Assembly (NCBI GenBank): GCA_023388055.1
Contig: JAEWGW010000032.1
Coordinates: 124,001 to 188,000 of the forward strand
Length of the DNA: 64,000 nt
Source of the DNA: Bacillota bacterium
GTDB taxonomy: Bacteria; Bacillota; Bacilli; Paenibacillales; NBRC-103111
Direction: 5' to 3'
The position numbers were made by a program, and so were the translations under genes. Each line of letters opens with the position of its first letter. Positions within the stretch are counted from its first letter, which is position 1. Shown in pieces: positions 17,485 to 25,931 of the stretch. Below the pieces are notes generated by a model. That model made no database searches. It worked only from the letters and a program-made list of their open reading frames with translations, and had not been told where the DNA came from.

Positions 17485-18894
17485 ATGAGAAGTAAATTTA
17501 ATAATATCTTGCAAATTGGTATTAGTAACTTCACAACTATTTTTGCAGGGTTAGTCGTGGGATTTATTCTTCCCAAAATTCTCAGTATTGAAGATTATGG
17601 ATATTTTAGAGCATTCACTCTTTATGTAACTTATATTGGTTTTTTTAGTTTAGGAATAATTGATGGAATAGTTCTCTTACATGGAGGAGAGGACTACAAA
17701 GATATAGATAAGCCGAAATTCAGAGCCTACTTTATTTGGTATACAATAGTTCATCTTTCCTTTACAATAGCTGTATTACTGTGCAGTCTACTTTTAATAA
17801 AAGGTGAATACAAATATATCTTCATATTGTTCAGTATGAACATTATTGCTTTAAACTTTGCAGGGTACTTCCAACAGATTTCTCAAATTACTCAAAGATT
17901 CAGGGAATATTCTAGTAGAAATATTGTTAGATCTATACTTACAATAGCATCTGTTTTAATAATATATTTATTAAATAAAAGTGCTATAAGTATTAACTAT
18001 AAAGTATACGTAATGTTTATTTTGATTTCAAATTATACACTCACGATGTGGTATATTTTTACATATAGGGATATAGTATTTGGACCTTACTATAACCTAA
18101 AGAAGATCTTTAGGGAGATTGTAACGCTAATTAAAATGGGCTTTCCTTTGCTATTTGCTAATCTTTGTTCAATACTAATTCTTACAATTGATAGGCAATT
18201 GATTAATATTTTATTTGGAAACACTCAATTTGCATTATATTCATTTGCATACAATATACTATCATTGGTTACGGTAGCTACCTCGGCAATTTCAATTGTG
18301 TTATATCCTACGTTAAAGCGAACAACTATCAATACTTTAAAATATTATTATTCATCATTAGTAACCGCTATGTTGTGTTTCTTGTTTGGTGCTATAAGCA
18401 TTTACTTTCCATTAGTTATATTCATGAAATGGTACCTACCTAATTATATCGAATCACTTACTGTTTTTAGAGTGATTTTACCTGGTTTAGTCATCAGTTC
18501 TACAATAACAGTTGTTATGCATAATTACTATAAAGTATTAAATGATAATATGAAATATTTTAAAAAGAGTATTATTATTCTTGTACTTTCAATCTTTATA
18601 AATTTAATAGTATACGCGATGTTTAAAACTGTTCTTGCAATTTCATTTGCATCAATAATAACAATGTTAATCTGGTACTTTTATATAGAAAGTTACTTTG
18701 TTGTGAAATATAATTATAAGCCGCTTAAGAATACATCATATATGTTATTAATGATACTTATTTTTTATTTGACAACTGGAATTACTAATCATTATTTAGG
18801 GTTTGCTATCTACTTTATTTTATATGTGATTATCACCATCGTTTATTATTATCATTACATTAAACCAGCCACTCACTATTTAACTAAATCATAG
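17485..18894 (+). CDS. wzx: Polysaccharide flippase (Wzx-like, MOP superfamily)
   Basis: This protein has about 469 residues and 12-14 predicted membrane helices. It starts MRSKFNNILQIGISNF and has KMGFPLLFANLCSI near the middle, the usual start of the second helical bundle. It would move undecaprenyl-diphosphate-linked repeat units across the membrane. The ATG at 17485 follows TTGGAGGAGCAG; the TTG at 17473 overlaps the ribosome site and is rejected. As the last gene of the AT-rich block, it pairs with the Wzy at 13198. Confidence 0.88.
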   Translation: MRSKFNNILQIGISNFTTIFAGLVVGFILPKILSIEDYGYFRAFTLYVTYIGFFSLGIIDGIVLLHGGEDYKDIDKPKFRAYFIWYTIVHLSFTIAVLLCSLLLIKGEYKYIFILFSMNIIALNFAGYFQQISQITQRFREYSSRNIVRSILTIASVLIIYLLNKSAISINYKVYVMFILISNYTLTMWYIFTYRDIVFGPYYNLKKIFREIVTLIKMGFPLLFANLCSILILTIDRQLINILFGNTQFALYSFAYNILSLVTVATSAISIVLYPTLKRTTINTLKYYYSSLVTAMLCFLFGAISIYFPLVIFMKWYLPNYIESLTVFRVILPGLVISSTITVVMHNYYKVLNDNMKYFKKSIIILVLSIFINLIVYAMFKTVLAISFASIITMLIWYFYIESYFVVKYNYKPLKNTSYMLLMILIFYLTTGITNHYLGFAIYFILYVIITIVYYYHYIKPATHYLTKS

Positions 18895-19211
18895 TGGTGA
18901 ATACATAACATTTGGCATGCTTAGTAAAGATTTTCTTGAGCCGTAAAGAATACGTACCCTAAGTGCTTTATTAAAGGTTTTTGTCATTGTTGATGCAGTG
19001 ATATGAAAGAAGGAACATGGAGAGACTGAGGGGGAAGTTAATTCCACTTTGTTTTTCTTAGCAGTTATATAAGGATACAAATCTGCTTTGTAATTCGTGG
19101 ACTCAGAAGGTTATATTATCCTGCTAGATTTTAAGTAAATCGTGAGTATCGCAGATATCTCTTATAGTTTGCAAGGGTAATAGACAAGGTTTTTATCGTA
19201 TAAAATAATTT
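18895..19211 (+). other. Gene-poor spacer at the end of the first AT-rich locus
   Basis: This stretch of about 320 bases separates the flippase gene from ugd. It holds no reading frame with a ribosome site and no recognisable homology. The only open frame (63 codons, minus strand, 18889-19080) lacks a Shine-Dalgarno sequence. Composition changes here from AT-rich to the backbone level. A TTGCAA near 19169 and a TATAAA near 19199 are too far apart to be a confident promoter. Confidence 0.5.
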
Positions 19212-19229
19212 ATTAGGAGGTGTCCTAAT
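19212..19229 (+). promoter_or_regulatory. Hairpin burying the Shine-Dalgarno sequence of ugd
   Basis: ATTAGGA (19212-19218), a GGTG loop and TCCTAAT (19223-19229) form a perfect 7-bp stem. The ribosome-binding sequence AGGAGGTG lies within the stem and loop, and the ATG is two bases further on. Such an arrangement would limit initiation unless the hairpin is opened. The structure is read from sequence; any regulatory use is inferred. Confidence 0.5.
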
Positions 19230-19230
19230 C

Positions 19231-20397
19231 ATGAAAATCGCAATAGCCGGAACCGGGTACGTCGGATTATCTAATGCCATTCTTTTGGCCCAGCACAATG
19301 AAGTGATTGCCTTGGATATTATTCAGGAGAAGGTTGATATGATTAACAACCGGATTTCTCCGATTCTGGATCCAGAGATAGAGGACTATTTGGCTACGAA
19401 GGATTTGAACTTGACGGCAACGACAGATAATTATGTGGCCTTTAAGGATGCCGAGTATGTTATTATTTCCACACCTACGAACTATGACCCGGAGAAAAAT
19501 TATTTCAATACCCGGACGGTAGAGGCTGTGATTGCTAATGTTCTTTCCATTAATCCTGATGCGGTAATGGTCATTAAGTCTACTGTACCTGTGGGATATA
19601 CGGAATCGGTAAAAGCGAGGTTTGAGACAGCGAATATTCTGTTTTCTCCAGAGTTTCTGCGGGAAGGCAAGGCGCTGTATGATAATTTGTATCCTTCGCG
19701 GATTGTGGTGGGTGAGCAATCCGAGCGGGCTCAGGTGTTTGCGGCTCTGTTGGCCGAAGGGGCGATTAAGCAGGATATCCCCATGCTGTTTACCAATCCT
19801 ACTGAAGCGGAAGCCATCAAGCTGTTTGCCAATACCTATCTTGCTCTGCGGATCGCTTATTTTAACGAGCTGGATTCATATGCTGAAATCCGTGGGCTGA
19901 ACACGAAGCAAATTATTGAGGGGGTAGGTCTGGATCCACGGATCGGTATGCACTATAATAACCCCTCCTTCGGTTATGGCGGTTATTGCTTGCCCAAGGA
20001 TACGAAACAGCTGCTGGCCAACTATGCGGATGTTCCCCAGAATATCATGTCGGCTATTGTGGATGCCAACCGTACCCGTAAGGATCATGTTGCCGATATG
20101 ATTCTAAGCAAAAATCCCAAGGTGGTGGGGATTTACCGGCTTACGATGAAAATGGGTTCAGATAACTTTAGGCAATCGGCCATCCAAGGGGTTATGAAGC
20201 GGATTAAAGCAAAGGGCGTTGAGGTTGTAGTCTACGAGCCGGCTCTTCAAGAAAAGGAATTTTTCCGTTCCCGGGTGATAGAGGATTTCCAGGAGTTTAA
20301 GAGAGTGGCTGATGTGATTGTGGCCAACCGGTTATCTGATGATCTTCAGGATGTAGCCGATAAGGTCTATACGCGGGATTTGTTCAGCAGGGATTAG
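19231..20397 (+). CDS. ugd: UDP-glucose 6-dehydrogenase, E. coli-like short class
   Basis: This enzyme makes UDP-glucuronate from UDP-glucose with 2 NAD+. The N-terminal motif IAIAGTGYVGLSNAILLAQ binds NAD; STVPVGYT and FSPEFLREGKALYDNLYPSR are hallmark segments. The catalytic cysteine is in GYGGYCLPKDTKQL near residue 253. The 388-residue length equals that of E. coli Ugd, and the sequence is clearly of that class rather than the TuaD class seen at position 2. It begins a GC-richer supply block. Its ribosome site lies in the hairpin described at 19212. Confidence 0.95.
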   Translation: MKIAIAGTGYVGLSNAILLAQHNEVIALDIIQEKVDMINNRISPILDPEIEDYLATKDLNLTATTDNYVAFKDAEYVIISTPTNYDPEKNYFNTRTVEAVIANVLSINPDAVMVIKSTVPVGYTESVKARFETANILFSPEFLREGKALYDNLYPSRIVVGEQSERAQVFAALLAEGAIKQDIPMLFTNPTEAEAIKLFANTYLALRIAYFNELDSYAEIRGLNTKQIIEGVGLDPRIGMHYNNPSFGYGGYCLPKDTKQLLANYADVPQNIMSAIVDANRTRKDHVADMILSKNPKVVGIYRLTMKMGSDNFRQSAIQGVMKRIKAKGVEVVVYEPALQEKEFFRSRVIEDFQEFKRVADVIVANRLSDDLQDVADKVYTRDLFSRD

Positions 20398-20415
20398 GAA
20401 AAGAATTGAAAGCCG

Positions 20416-20910
20416 GTGGTAATCATCCGACGTTTGGTCTGGTTTCTCCCTTTTTGCCTCTGGCTTGTTGTGGTGTTTTACTTCTCGTCCCAGCCCTACA
20501 GCCAACAAAGCATTCGTCCGTTTCTGAAGGAGCATGTATCGGAGAGCAAGCTGAAGGAGGTTGTTCCGGAGGTTGCTTTTCGTTATCACCATAGCCGAGT
20601 TGATTCCCGGGCCAATCCTTATGGGTTTGTGGAGTTTTTTTTCCGGAAGGGCGCTCATTTGTTTGTGTATGCGGTCCTTGCCGCTATGGCTTCACTGGCC
20701 TTCTATCAGATTGGATTCCGGAGCTGGAGGTGGGTGGTGATGACTCTCTTAATTGTGGTATGTGCTGCCGCGGCAGACGAGTGGAATCAAGCCAGCCATC
20801 TGGGAAGGACAGGGCTAGCTGCTGATGTGGGGATTGATGTGGTTGGGGGAATGATCGGGATGGGAATTGCCCTTATTGGTTCTCGACGATTTTGTGGTGG
20901 TAATGGCTGA
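20416..20910 (+). CDS. VanZ-family membrane protein
   Basis: The protein has about 164 residues with four predicted membrane helices. The VanZ-like signature runs from the first helix (LCLWLVVVFYFSSQPYSQQS) through FFRKGAHLFVYAVLAAM and AAADEWNQASHLGRTGLAADVGIDVVGG (key residues E, Q, R, G, D). VanZ homologues affect teicoplanin sensitivity in enterococci, but most, including this one, have no known function; an envelope role is likely. The GTG start at 20416 has only a weak ribosome site. Its 3' end is overlapped by a small reverse gene (20873-21013). Confidence 0.82.
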   Translation: MVIIRRLVWFLPFCLWLVVVFYFSSQPYSQQSIRPFLKEHVSESKLKEVVPEVAFRYHHSRVDSRANPYGFVEFFFRKGAHLFVYAVLAAMASLAFYQIGFRSWRWVVMTLLIVVCAAAADEWNQASHLGRTGLAADVGIDVVGGMIGMGIALIGSRRFCGGNG

Positions 20911-21013
20911 CCCGCTCGAATAGCTTTTCTTTGTAGCTGCTGTGGATACAAGAATCGAAGAGTGCGTAATGGTAACGGTGCAATACCAGATTCCATGCTT
21001 TCTTGATGCGCAT
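20873..21013 (-). CDS. Small 46-residue protein of unknown function, antisense overlap with vanZ
   Basis: On the minus strand, CAGGAGGAAGTCCG leads into an ATG at 21013 and a 46-codon frame (begins MRIKKAWNLVLHRYHYALF, ends HHKIVENQ). The protein is basic and rich in histidine and tyrosine, with no membrane helix. The strong ribosome site and the LHRYHYALFDSCI stretch, which resembles small conserved Bacillales proteins, support it. It overlaps the last 38 bases of the VanZ gene tail to tail. Function is unknown. Confidence 0.6.
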   Translation of the reverse strand: MRIKKAWNLVLHRYHYALFDSCIHSSYKEKLFERVSHYHHKIVENQ

Positions 21014-21171
21014 CGGACTTCCTCCTGTAGTCTGGAATGATCGTGTACCTGCTTTACTTTTTCTATTATAATGGAAGATAACGGAAGATTTCGAATGTAG
21101 GAAGGCCTATTTTTCCCTGCCGTAGAAGGACTTCTGCACCCCATTTATATGAAATGTGATGTGATTGACCT

Positions 21172-21840
21172 ATGACTGATCATGCTGGCAGGGTGAGCCG
21201 TAGAAAGACTTGGCTTATCCTGATTCATTCCATTGTCCTTCTTGTATTGGCTGTTGGATTAGCCTCTTGTGATCGTTCTGCTGAAGCTCCTGTGGAGGAG
21301 GTTTGGCAAGGAGTGAGCCAGGCACCAATGCTTTCCGACCCTAACCCGGTCCTCACTGCATCAATTCCCACCATACCCTCAACTCCAACTCCCGTACCCA
21401 CCAATGAAGATACTTCTCCTCCGGTCGTTTCATCAACACCGGTATCTTCTTCTGATCAGGTTGTAAAGGAGACTCCAGAGGAAGAGGCTGTATCTGTCCA
21501 AGCTGTTTATGCGGACAAGCTGGCCACTCTTCAGGAAGCCTGTGCCAATCATGCTGGCAGTATTGTGAAGGAGCTGTCTGCGGAGATTCAAACGAGCCAG
21601 AAGGGTGAGGAAGGGTTATCGGTTTCCAGTCTGCAAAAAAAGTTTTTGCCCAAGATTGCAGCAGCCGAACAGGATTGCGATGCACAATTCGGGAATCTGG
21701 TGGCCAGCGCCCAGCAGGAGTATCTGGAGAAAGGGCTGCCGCTTGAAGATATTGAAGGCTGGAAAAGCCAATATGAGACAGCCAAACGCCGTACACAACA
21801 GCAGGCGGTGGAGACACTTCTGTCTTCTTTGTCCCGGTAA
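21172..21840 (+). CDS. Putative lipoprotein with Pro/Thr-rich linker
   Basis: The N-terminus has a positively charged stretch, a hydrophobic core and the lipobox LASC, so the mature protein would start at a cysteine near residue 33 and be lipid-anchored on the outer face of the membrane. A Pro/Thr/Ser linker covers about residues 60-105. The remaining 115 residues are helical and rich in Gln, Glu and Ala (KLATLQEACANHAG, SSLQKKFLPKIAAAEQDCD). I do not recognise the family. TATAAT at 21067-21072 may be its -10. It lies 47 bases upstream of the stalk-domain gene and may share its transcript. Confidence 0.7.
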   Translation: MTDHAGRVSRRKTWLILIHSIVLLVLAVGLASCDRSAEAPVEEVWQGVSQAPMLSDPNPVLTASIPTIPSTPTPVPTNEDTSPPVVSSTPVSSSDQVVKETPEEEAVSVQAVYADKLATLQEACANHAGSIVKELSAEIQTSQKGEEGLSVSSLQKKFLPKIAAAEQDCDAQFGNLVASAQQEYLEKGLPLEDIEGWKSQYETAKRRTQQQAVETLLSSLSR

Positions 21841-21887
21841 CCTGTTGCTACTATATTGTAACCATATGAATAGGAGTGGAATCAAAA

Positions 21888-22859
21888 ATGAAGGCAAAAA
21901 AAGCATTGGTGGCCATTGCCCTGGCTGCAACGATTACCGGAACCAGCTTCAGCAGCGCTGTGGTGGCGGAGCAGGTTTCGACTACGATTGATGCGTATTA
22001 CGCACCTATCCAATTTCAATTTGACGGCAGCTATTTGGCACCACCTTCGGATCAACAAGGGTTTATCTATCAGGGATCGACTTATGTACCGCTACGATTT
22101 GTGGCGTATGCTCTGGATAAAGCGGTGGAGTGGAATCCGGATACTTATACGGTGACCATCCGCAAACCCGGCAAGACGGAGCAGGTCACCATTGATGAGT
22201 ACAAAATGAACCGTAAAACAGAGAAGCTGAATGGCAGTCCTGATCTGAGCGCTTTGCATCCAACTTCTCTTGCTGTTTACTTTGAGAACGTGAAGTATGT
22301 TTTTGATGGTGCATCCAAGCAGCCGTCTGCCGATCTTCCGGGGATGATTATTGACGGAAGTGTGTATGTTCCATTGAAGTTCGTCTCTGAGTCCGTGGGA
22401 CGCAAGATTGAGTGGGATCCTGCTACTTATACGGTAAAAGCAGCTATTGTTGAAGCTTCCCCCAAACCATCGACATCACCTTCTCCTACACCGACTCCTT
22501 CCGCTACTCCTGCACCTGCCGGCGGTACTGGCGGGGGCGGAGGAAGTGTTTCTAAGCCTAGCCAAAGCACCCTCTTCTTCGAGGTTGTGTTGGATCTGGA
22601 AGCAATGGAGCGCAAAGCCCAGTCTACGATGAACAGCTACAAAGCGGATTATGCTGCAGCCGAAACGCCAGAGGAGAAGGCGGCAGTTGAAGAGAAGGCA
22701 CGGGCGTATTATGCCGAGGTGGAAAGCCAGTTTAATTCCCGGGTGAATACGTATGAGTCGCAGCTGAATCAGAATGGGTATGATACCTCCTCCGTGGATA
22801 AGCTGCGGAATGCCTTTCAGGAAAAAGTGGATCAGAAGAAAGCAGAGATTGGCCAATAA
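21888..22859 (+). CDS. Secreted protein with copper-amine-oxidase-N-like (stalk) domains
   Basis: A signal peptide (MKAKKALVAIALAATITGTS) is followed by two stalk-domain units. One is IYQGSTYVPLRFVAYAL with EWNPDTYTVTI; the other is IDGSVYVPLKFVSESVG with EWDPATYTVKA. The repeated VPLRF/VPLKF and W-P-T-Y-T-V pattern is typical of surface proteins in Paenibacillaceae. A Pro/Ser/Thr linker and a poly-Gly segment (GGTGGGGGS) lead to a charged helical C-terminal region of about 100 residues. The start is ATG 21888, preceded by AGGAGTGG. It is probably exported and wall-associated; the role is unknown. Confidence 0.83.
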   Translation: MKAKKALVAIALAATITGTSFSSAVVAEQVSTTIDAYYAPIQFQFDGSYLAPPSDQQGFIYQGSTYVPLRFVAYALDKAVEWNPDTYTVTIRKPGKTEQVTIDEYKMNRKTEKLNGSPDLSALHPTSLAVYFENVKYVFDGASKQPSADLPGMIIDGSVYVPLKFVSESVGRKIEWDPATYTVKAAIVEASPKPSTSPSPTPTPSATPAPAGGTGGGGGSVSKPSQSTLFFEVVLDLEAMERKAQSTMNSYKADYAAAETPEEKAAVEEKARAYYAEVESQFNSRVNTYESQLNQNGYDTSSVDKLRNAFQEKVDQKKAEIGQ

Positions 22860-22992
22860 CCGCGTCGATTTATGAAGGAATGCTGCTGAAGCTGTAACTA
22901 AATAAAATGGAGCCGACAAGAAGGATCGACAGTCACCTCAACATTTGGACTATATACTGTAGTCAAAATGGTTCATAAGGGATGTGGCTGTT

Positions 22993-23121
22993 ATGCCTGC
23001 TTATTATTTCCGGGAAATCCGGACTCCGCTTTCCTTGTTCCGGCTGAAGTTTTTTAAGGATGAAGATGATCGCCTTTGGGTAAAGGTGGGATCCCGGCCG
23101 CGGCGGCGGTGGCGCTCATAA
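22993..23121 (+). CDS. Microprotein A (42 residues), paralogue of the one at 24751
   Basis: This small frame begins MPAYYFREIRTPLSLFRLK and continues FFKDEDDRLWVKV, ending in an Arg-rich tail. It closely matches a second frame at 24751 (pattern YFxEIRTPxxLFxxKxFxDExxRLWxKx), which argues that both are translated. AAGGGATGTGG lies before the ATG. The 400-base gap between the stalk-domain gene and manC contains nothing else that I can support. No membrane segment or known motif is visible, and the function is unknown. Confidence 0.55.
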   Translation: MPAYYFREIRTPLSLFRLKFFKDEDDRLWVKVGSRPRRRWRS

Positions 23122-23260
23122 CTCGCTGTGGTTTGGATGTGGCAGTGGATAGGGACGGTTGTTCCTATCTATTGCCTCTTTGTTTTGAGAACCGCGATTT
23201 GCTACTATAACTATATATGGATTTTTTGTTTATCACTCTACCAAAAAGGGTTGTGAACCT

Positions 23261-24604
23261 GTGAAACTTGTATTGCTGTCTGGCGGCTCCGGCAAGCGCT
23301 TGTGGCCTTTATCCAACGATTCCCGCTCCAAGCAGTTTTTGAAGGTGCTTCCCGGTCCGAACGGTGGAAGAGAGTCCATGGTTCAACGTGTATGGAGGCA
23401 AATCGGAGAGGTGGGACTTGCTTCCCACGCCTGTATTGTCACGGGGAATGCCCAGGCCGAAATTATACATAGCCAAATTGGCGAGCAAGTCCCGCTTATT
23501 ATTGAACCCGAACGCCGGGATACCTTCGCTGCCATTGTGCTGGCGGCTTCTTATGTCAATTCAATCATTGGGGTTGACCCGGACGAAACCATTGTTGTCA
23601 TGCCGGTGGATCCGTATGTGGAGCTGGAGTTCTTTGCGACCATCCGAAGGCTGGATGAGGTGCTGCAATCCACGGGGAGCTCTCTTGCGCTCATCGGTGC
23701 AACACCGACGCATCCCTCCGAGAAATATGGATATATTCTGATAGAAGAGGGTGCCGGTGAAGTCAGATCGGTGAAGCGTTTTGCGGAGAAGCCCAAGGAA
23801 GCAGTGGCCAGGACTTTTCTCGAACAGGGAGCATTATGGAATTGTGGTGTTTTTGCCGGGAAGCTGGGGTTCTTCATGGAGCTGCTGCAGCATCGTGGAT
23901 TGCCGGTGGAATTTGCACCTTTGCACGAACGTTATCATGATATTCCGAAAAACAGCTTCGATTATGAGGTTGTGGAGCATCTGAAGGATATCAGTGTTAT
24001 TCCTTATACAGGGTATTGGAAAGACCTTGGTACCTGGAATACTCTGACGGAAGAAATGACCGAGCCCATCAGCGGGAAAGGGGTATGCAGCCATGACAGT
24101 ACGAATACACATATTGTGAATGAGCTGGATATTCCCGTTGCTGTTTTGGGTGCCTCGAATCTGATTGTAGCGGCCAGCCCGGATGGAATCCTGATTGCCG
24201 ACAAGGAGGAAAGCCCTCGTATTAAGGAGATTCTGACAGATGACCATCCCCGGCCGATGTATGTAGAACGGTATTGGGGCTGGTACCGGGTGCTGGAGTA
24301 CGGTACGAATGACCGGGGAGACGAGGTTTTGGTGAGGCGGGTATGTATTCTGGCAGGGAAGGGTCTAAGCTACCAGCTGCACAAACAACGTGAAGAGGTA
24401 TGGACGATTACGGCAGGACATGGTGAAGTGATTCTGGAGGATAGGCGTCGGGATGTTCATGTAGGAGATGTCATCCGTATCCCACAGGGAATCCGGCATT
24501 CCATCCTGGCCCATCTTGAGCTGCAGATGATCGAAACGCAAATTGGCAGCAGCTTGTCTGAAACGGATATCTACCGTTTTGAGGACCCTTGGAAAGTCGA
24601 ATAG
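23261..24604 (+). CDS. manC: Mannose-1-phosphate guanylyltransferase (ManC), with C-terminal cupin
   Basis: This enzyme makes GDP-mannose from mannose-1-phosphate and GTP. The nucleotidyltransferase motif LSGGSGKRLWPLSNDSRSKQ is at residues 5-24 and FAEKPKEAVARTFL near residue 175. A C-terminal cupin (about residues 335-440: YQLHKQREEVWTI, GDVIRIPQGIRHSI) corresponds to the mannose-6-phosphate isomerase part of bifunctional enzymes. At 447 residues it is a little short, so isomerase activity is possible but not certain. It uses a GTG start. It is flanked on both sides by paralogous microprotein genes. No GDP-fucose genes are seen nearby, so mannose itself is the likely product sugar. Confidence 0.9.
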   Translation: MKLVLLSGGSGKRLWPLSNDSRSKQFLKVLPGPNGGRESMVQRVWRQIGEVGLASHACIVTGNAQAEIIHSQIGEQVPLIIEPERRDTFAAIVLAASYVNSIIGVDPDETIVVMPVDPYVELEFFATIRRLDEVLQSTGSSLALIGATPTHPSEKYGYILIEEGAGEVRSVKRFAEKPKEAVARTFLEQGALWNCGVFAGKLGFFMELLQHRGLPVEFAPLHERYHDIPKNSFDYEVVEHLKDISVIPYTGYWKDLGTWNTLTEEMTEPISGKGVCSHDSTNTHIVNELDIPVAVLGASNLIVAASPDGILIADKEESPRIKEILTDDHPRPMYVERYWGWYRVLEYGTNDRGDEVLVRRVCILAGKGLSYQLHKQREEVWTITAGHGEVILEDRRRDVHVGDVIRIPQGIRHSILAHLELQMIETQIGSSLSETDIYRFEDPWKVE

Positions 24605-24750
24605 AAGAGTTGCAATAAGAAGAAAGTCGAATTAGGTCTAATGGTGGTACTGGAGTGGAAGCTTTGGTAAAAATAGTTCTATAGGCCTTACATTTCTCCG
24701 CAAATCTATTATAATAGAAAGAAACTGTTATAATAGGGGATACGATTCAT

Positions 24751-24894
24751 ATGGCCAGCCGTTATTTTAAGGAAATTCGGACTCCGTTTCTGTTGTTTGG
24801 GATTAAGCTGTTCCGGGATGAAGAGGCCCGCCTGTGGATCAAGATTCGTTCCAATCCCCGGAAGCCTCTGTTTAAGTCAAGGCCAAGTGCTTGA
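24751..24894 (+). CDS. Microprotein B (47 residues), paralogue of the one at 22993
   Basis: The frame begins MASRYFKEIRTPFLLFGIK and continues LFRDEEARLWIKI, with a basic tail ending in SRPSA. It shares more than half of its first 32 residues with microprotein A. Two TATAAT boxes (24710-24715 and 24729-24734, within repeated TTATAATAG) lie just upstream. The closeness of the second box to the ATG and the weak ribosome site leave the mode of expression open. It ends 48 bases before galU. Function is unknown. Confidence 0.55.
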   Translation: MASRYFKEIRTPFLLFGIKLFRDEEARLWIKIRSNPRKPLFKSRPSA

Positions 24895-24942
24895 GCAATT
24901 TTTGAGCAAAAGATAGATTATAAGGTGGAGGAGAAGTGCTGA

Positions 24943-25836
24943 ATGAGGAAGGTAAAGAAGGCCATTATTCCTGCCGCTGGCTTAGGCACACGTTTTCTTC
25001 CGGCGACCAAAGCCATGCCCAAGGAAATGCTGCCGATTGTAGATAAGCCGACCATTCAATATATTGTAGAAGAAGCGGTAGCGTCAGGCATTGAAGATAT
25101 CATCATCGTGACCGGCAAAGGCAAACGTGCCATCGAGGATCACTTCGATAATCACTTCGAATTAGAGCATAATCTGCTGGAGAAGCAGAAGCTGGCCCTC
25201 CTGGAGGAGGTACAGCGTGCCTCTAACCTGGTGGATATTCATTATATCCGCCAGAAGGAGCCTCGCGGCTTGGGCCACGCGGTGTGGTGTGCCCGCAAGT
25301 TTATCGGGGATGAGCCCTTCGCCGTTTTGCTGGGTGACGATATTGTCAAAGCCGAGCCGAAGCCTTGTTTACGACAGTTAATGGACGAATATGACAAGAC
25401 AGAATGCTCCATAATTGGTGTGCAGGAGGTTCCGTTCCAGGAGACCCACCGTTATGGCATTGTGGACCCTGACGGGCAGAATGGCCGGCTTTATCAGGTG
25501 CGCAACTTCGTGGAGAAGCCAGCCAAGGGTACGGCACCCTCCAATCTTGCCATTATGGGCCGGTATATCCTGACCCCCCGGATCTTCGAGCTTCTGGATG
25601 ATCAAGAGGTAGGGGCCGGCGGGGAGATTCAGCTTACGGATGCGATTCAGAAGCTGAACCTGGAGCAGCCCGTATTCGCCTATAACTTCGAAGGCCGACG
25701 TTATGATGTGGGCGAGAAGCTCGGCTTCATTATGACCACATTGGAGTTTGCTTTGGCGAATGATGAGCTGAAGGGACCGCTGATGGAGGAATTAGTGAGG
25801 TTGGTTGGGGAACGAACGATTGGCTCTACCATGTAA
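24943..25836 (+). CDS. galU: UTP-glucose-1-phosphate uridylyltransferase
   Basis: The protein makes UDP-glucose, the substrate of both UDP-glucose dehydrogenases in the window and of glycolipid and teichoic-acid glucosylation. Motifs are IIPAAGLGTRFLPATKAMPK at the N-terminus, LLGDDIV near residue 128, FVEKP near residue 188 and the late GGEIQLTDAI. The 297-residue length matches GalU/GtaB. GGTGGAGGAG precedes the ATG. Confidence 0.96.
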   Translation: MRKVKKAIIPAAGLGTRFLPATKAMPKEMLPIVDKPTIQYIVEEAVASGIEDIIIVTGKGKRAIEDHFDNHFELEHNLLEKQKLALLEEVQRASNLVDIHYIRQKEPRGLGHAVWCARKFIGDEPFAVLLGDDIVKAEPKPCLRQLMDEYDKTECSIIGVQEVPFQETHRYGIVDPDGQNGRLYQVRNFVEKPAKGTAPSNLAIMGRYILTPRIFELLDDQEVGAGGEIQLTDAIQKLNLEQPVFAYNFEGRRYDVGEKLGFIMTTLEFALANDELKGPLMEELVRLVGERTIGSTM

Positions 25837-25864
25837 GTCAACTATTCCGGCGTTGGAAGAAGAA

Positions 25865-25873
25865 TGGTATAAT
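25865..25873 (+). promoter_or_regulatory. Extended -10 promoter element for rmlACDB
   Basis: TGGTATAAT fits the extended -10 consensus (TGNTATAAT). It lies in the gap between galU and rmlA and would start transcription near 25880, about 50 bases before the rmlA start codon. No good -35 is seen, as is common for extended -10 promoters. Confidence 0.5.
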
Positions 25874-25931
25874 ACTCTAAGTATTGTATCATTTCGGATT
25901 CCGCGCTTTTTTATTGGGAGGTTATTGGTTC

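Noticed and set aside
18889..19080. 63-codon minus-strand frame after wzx
   Set aside because: There is no ribosome site and no recognisable similarity; it lies in an AT-rich spacer with many short frames.
20764..20775. Palindrome CTGCCGCGGCAG, also at 49773-49784 and partly at 39850
   Set aside because: One copy lies in the VanZ coding region and one in a terminator stem; there is no consistent position relative to genes, so it is probably chance.
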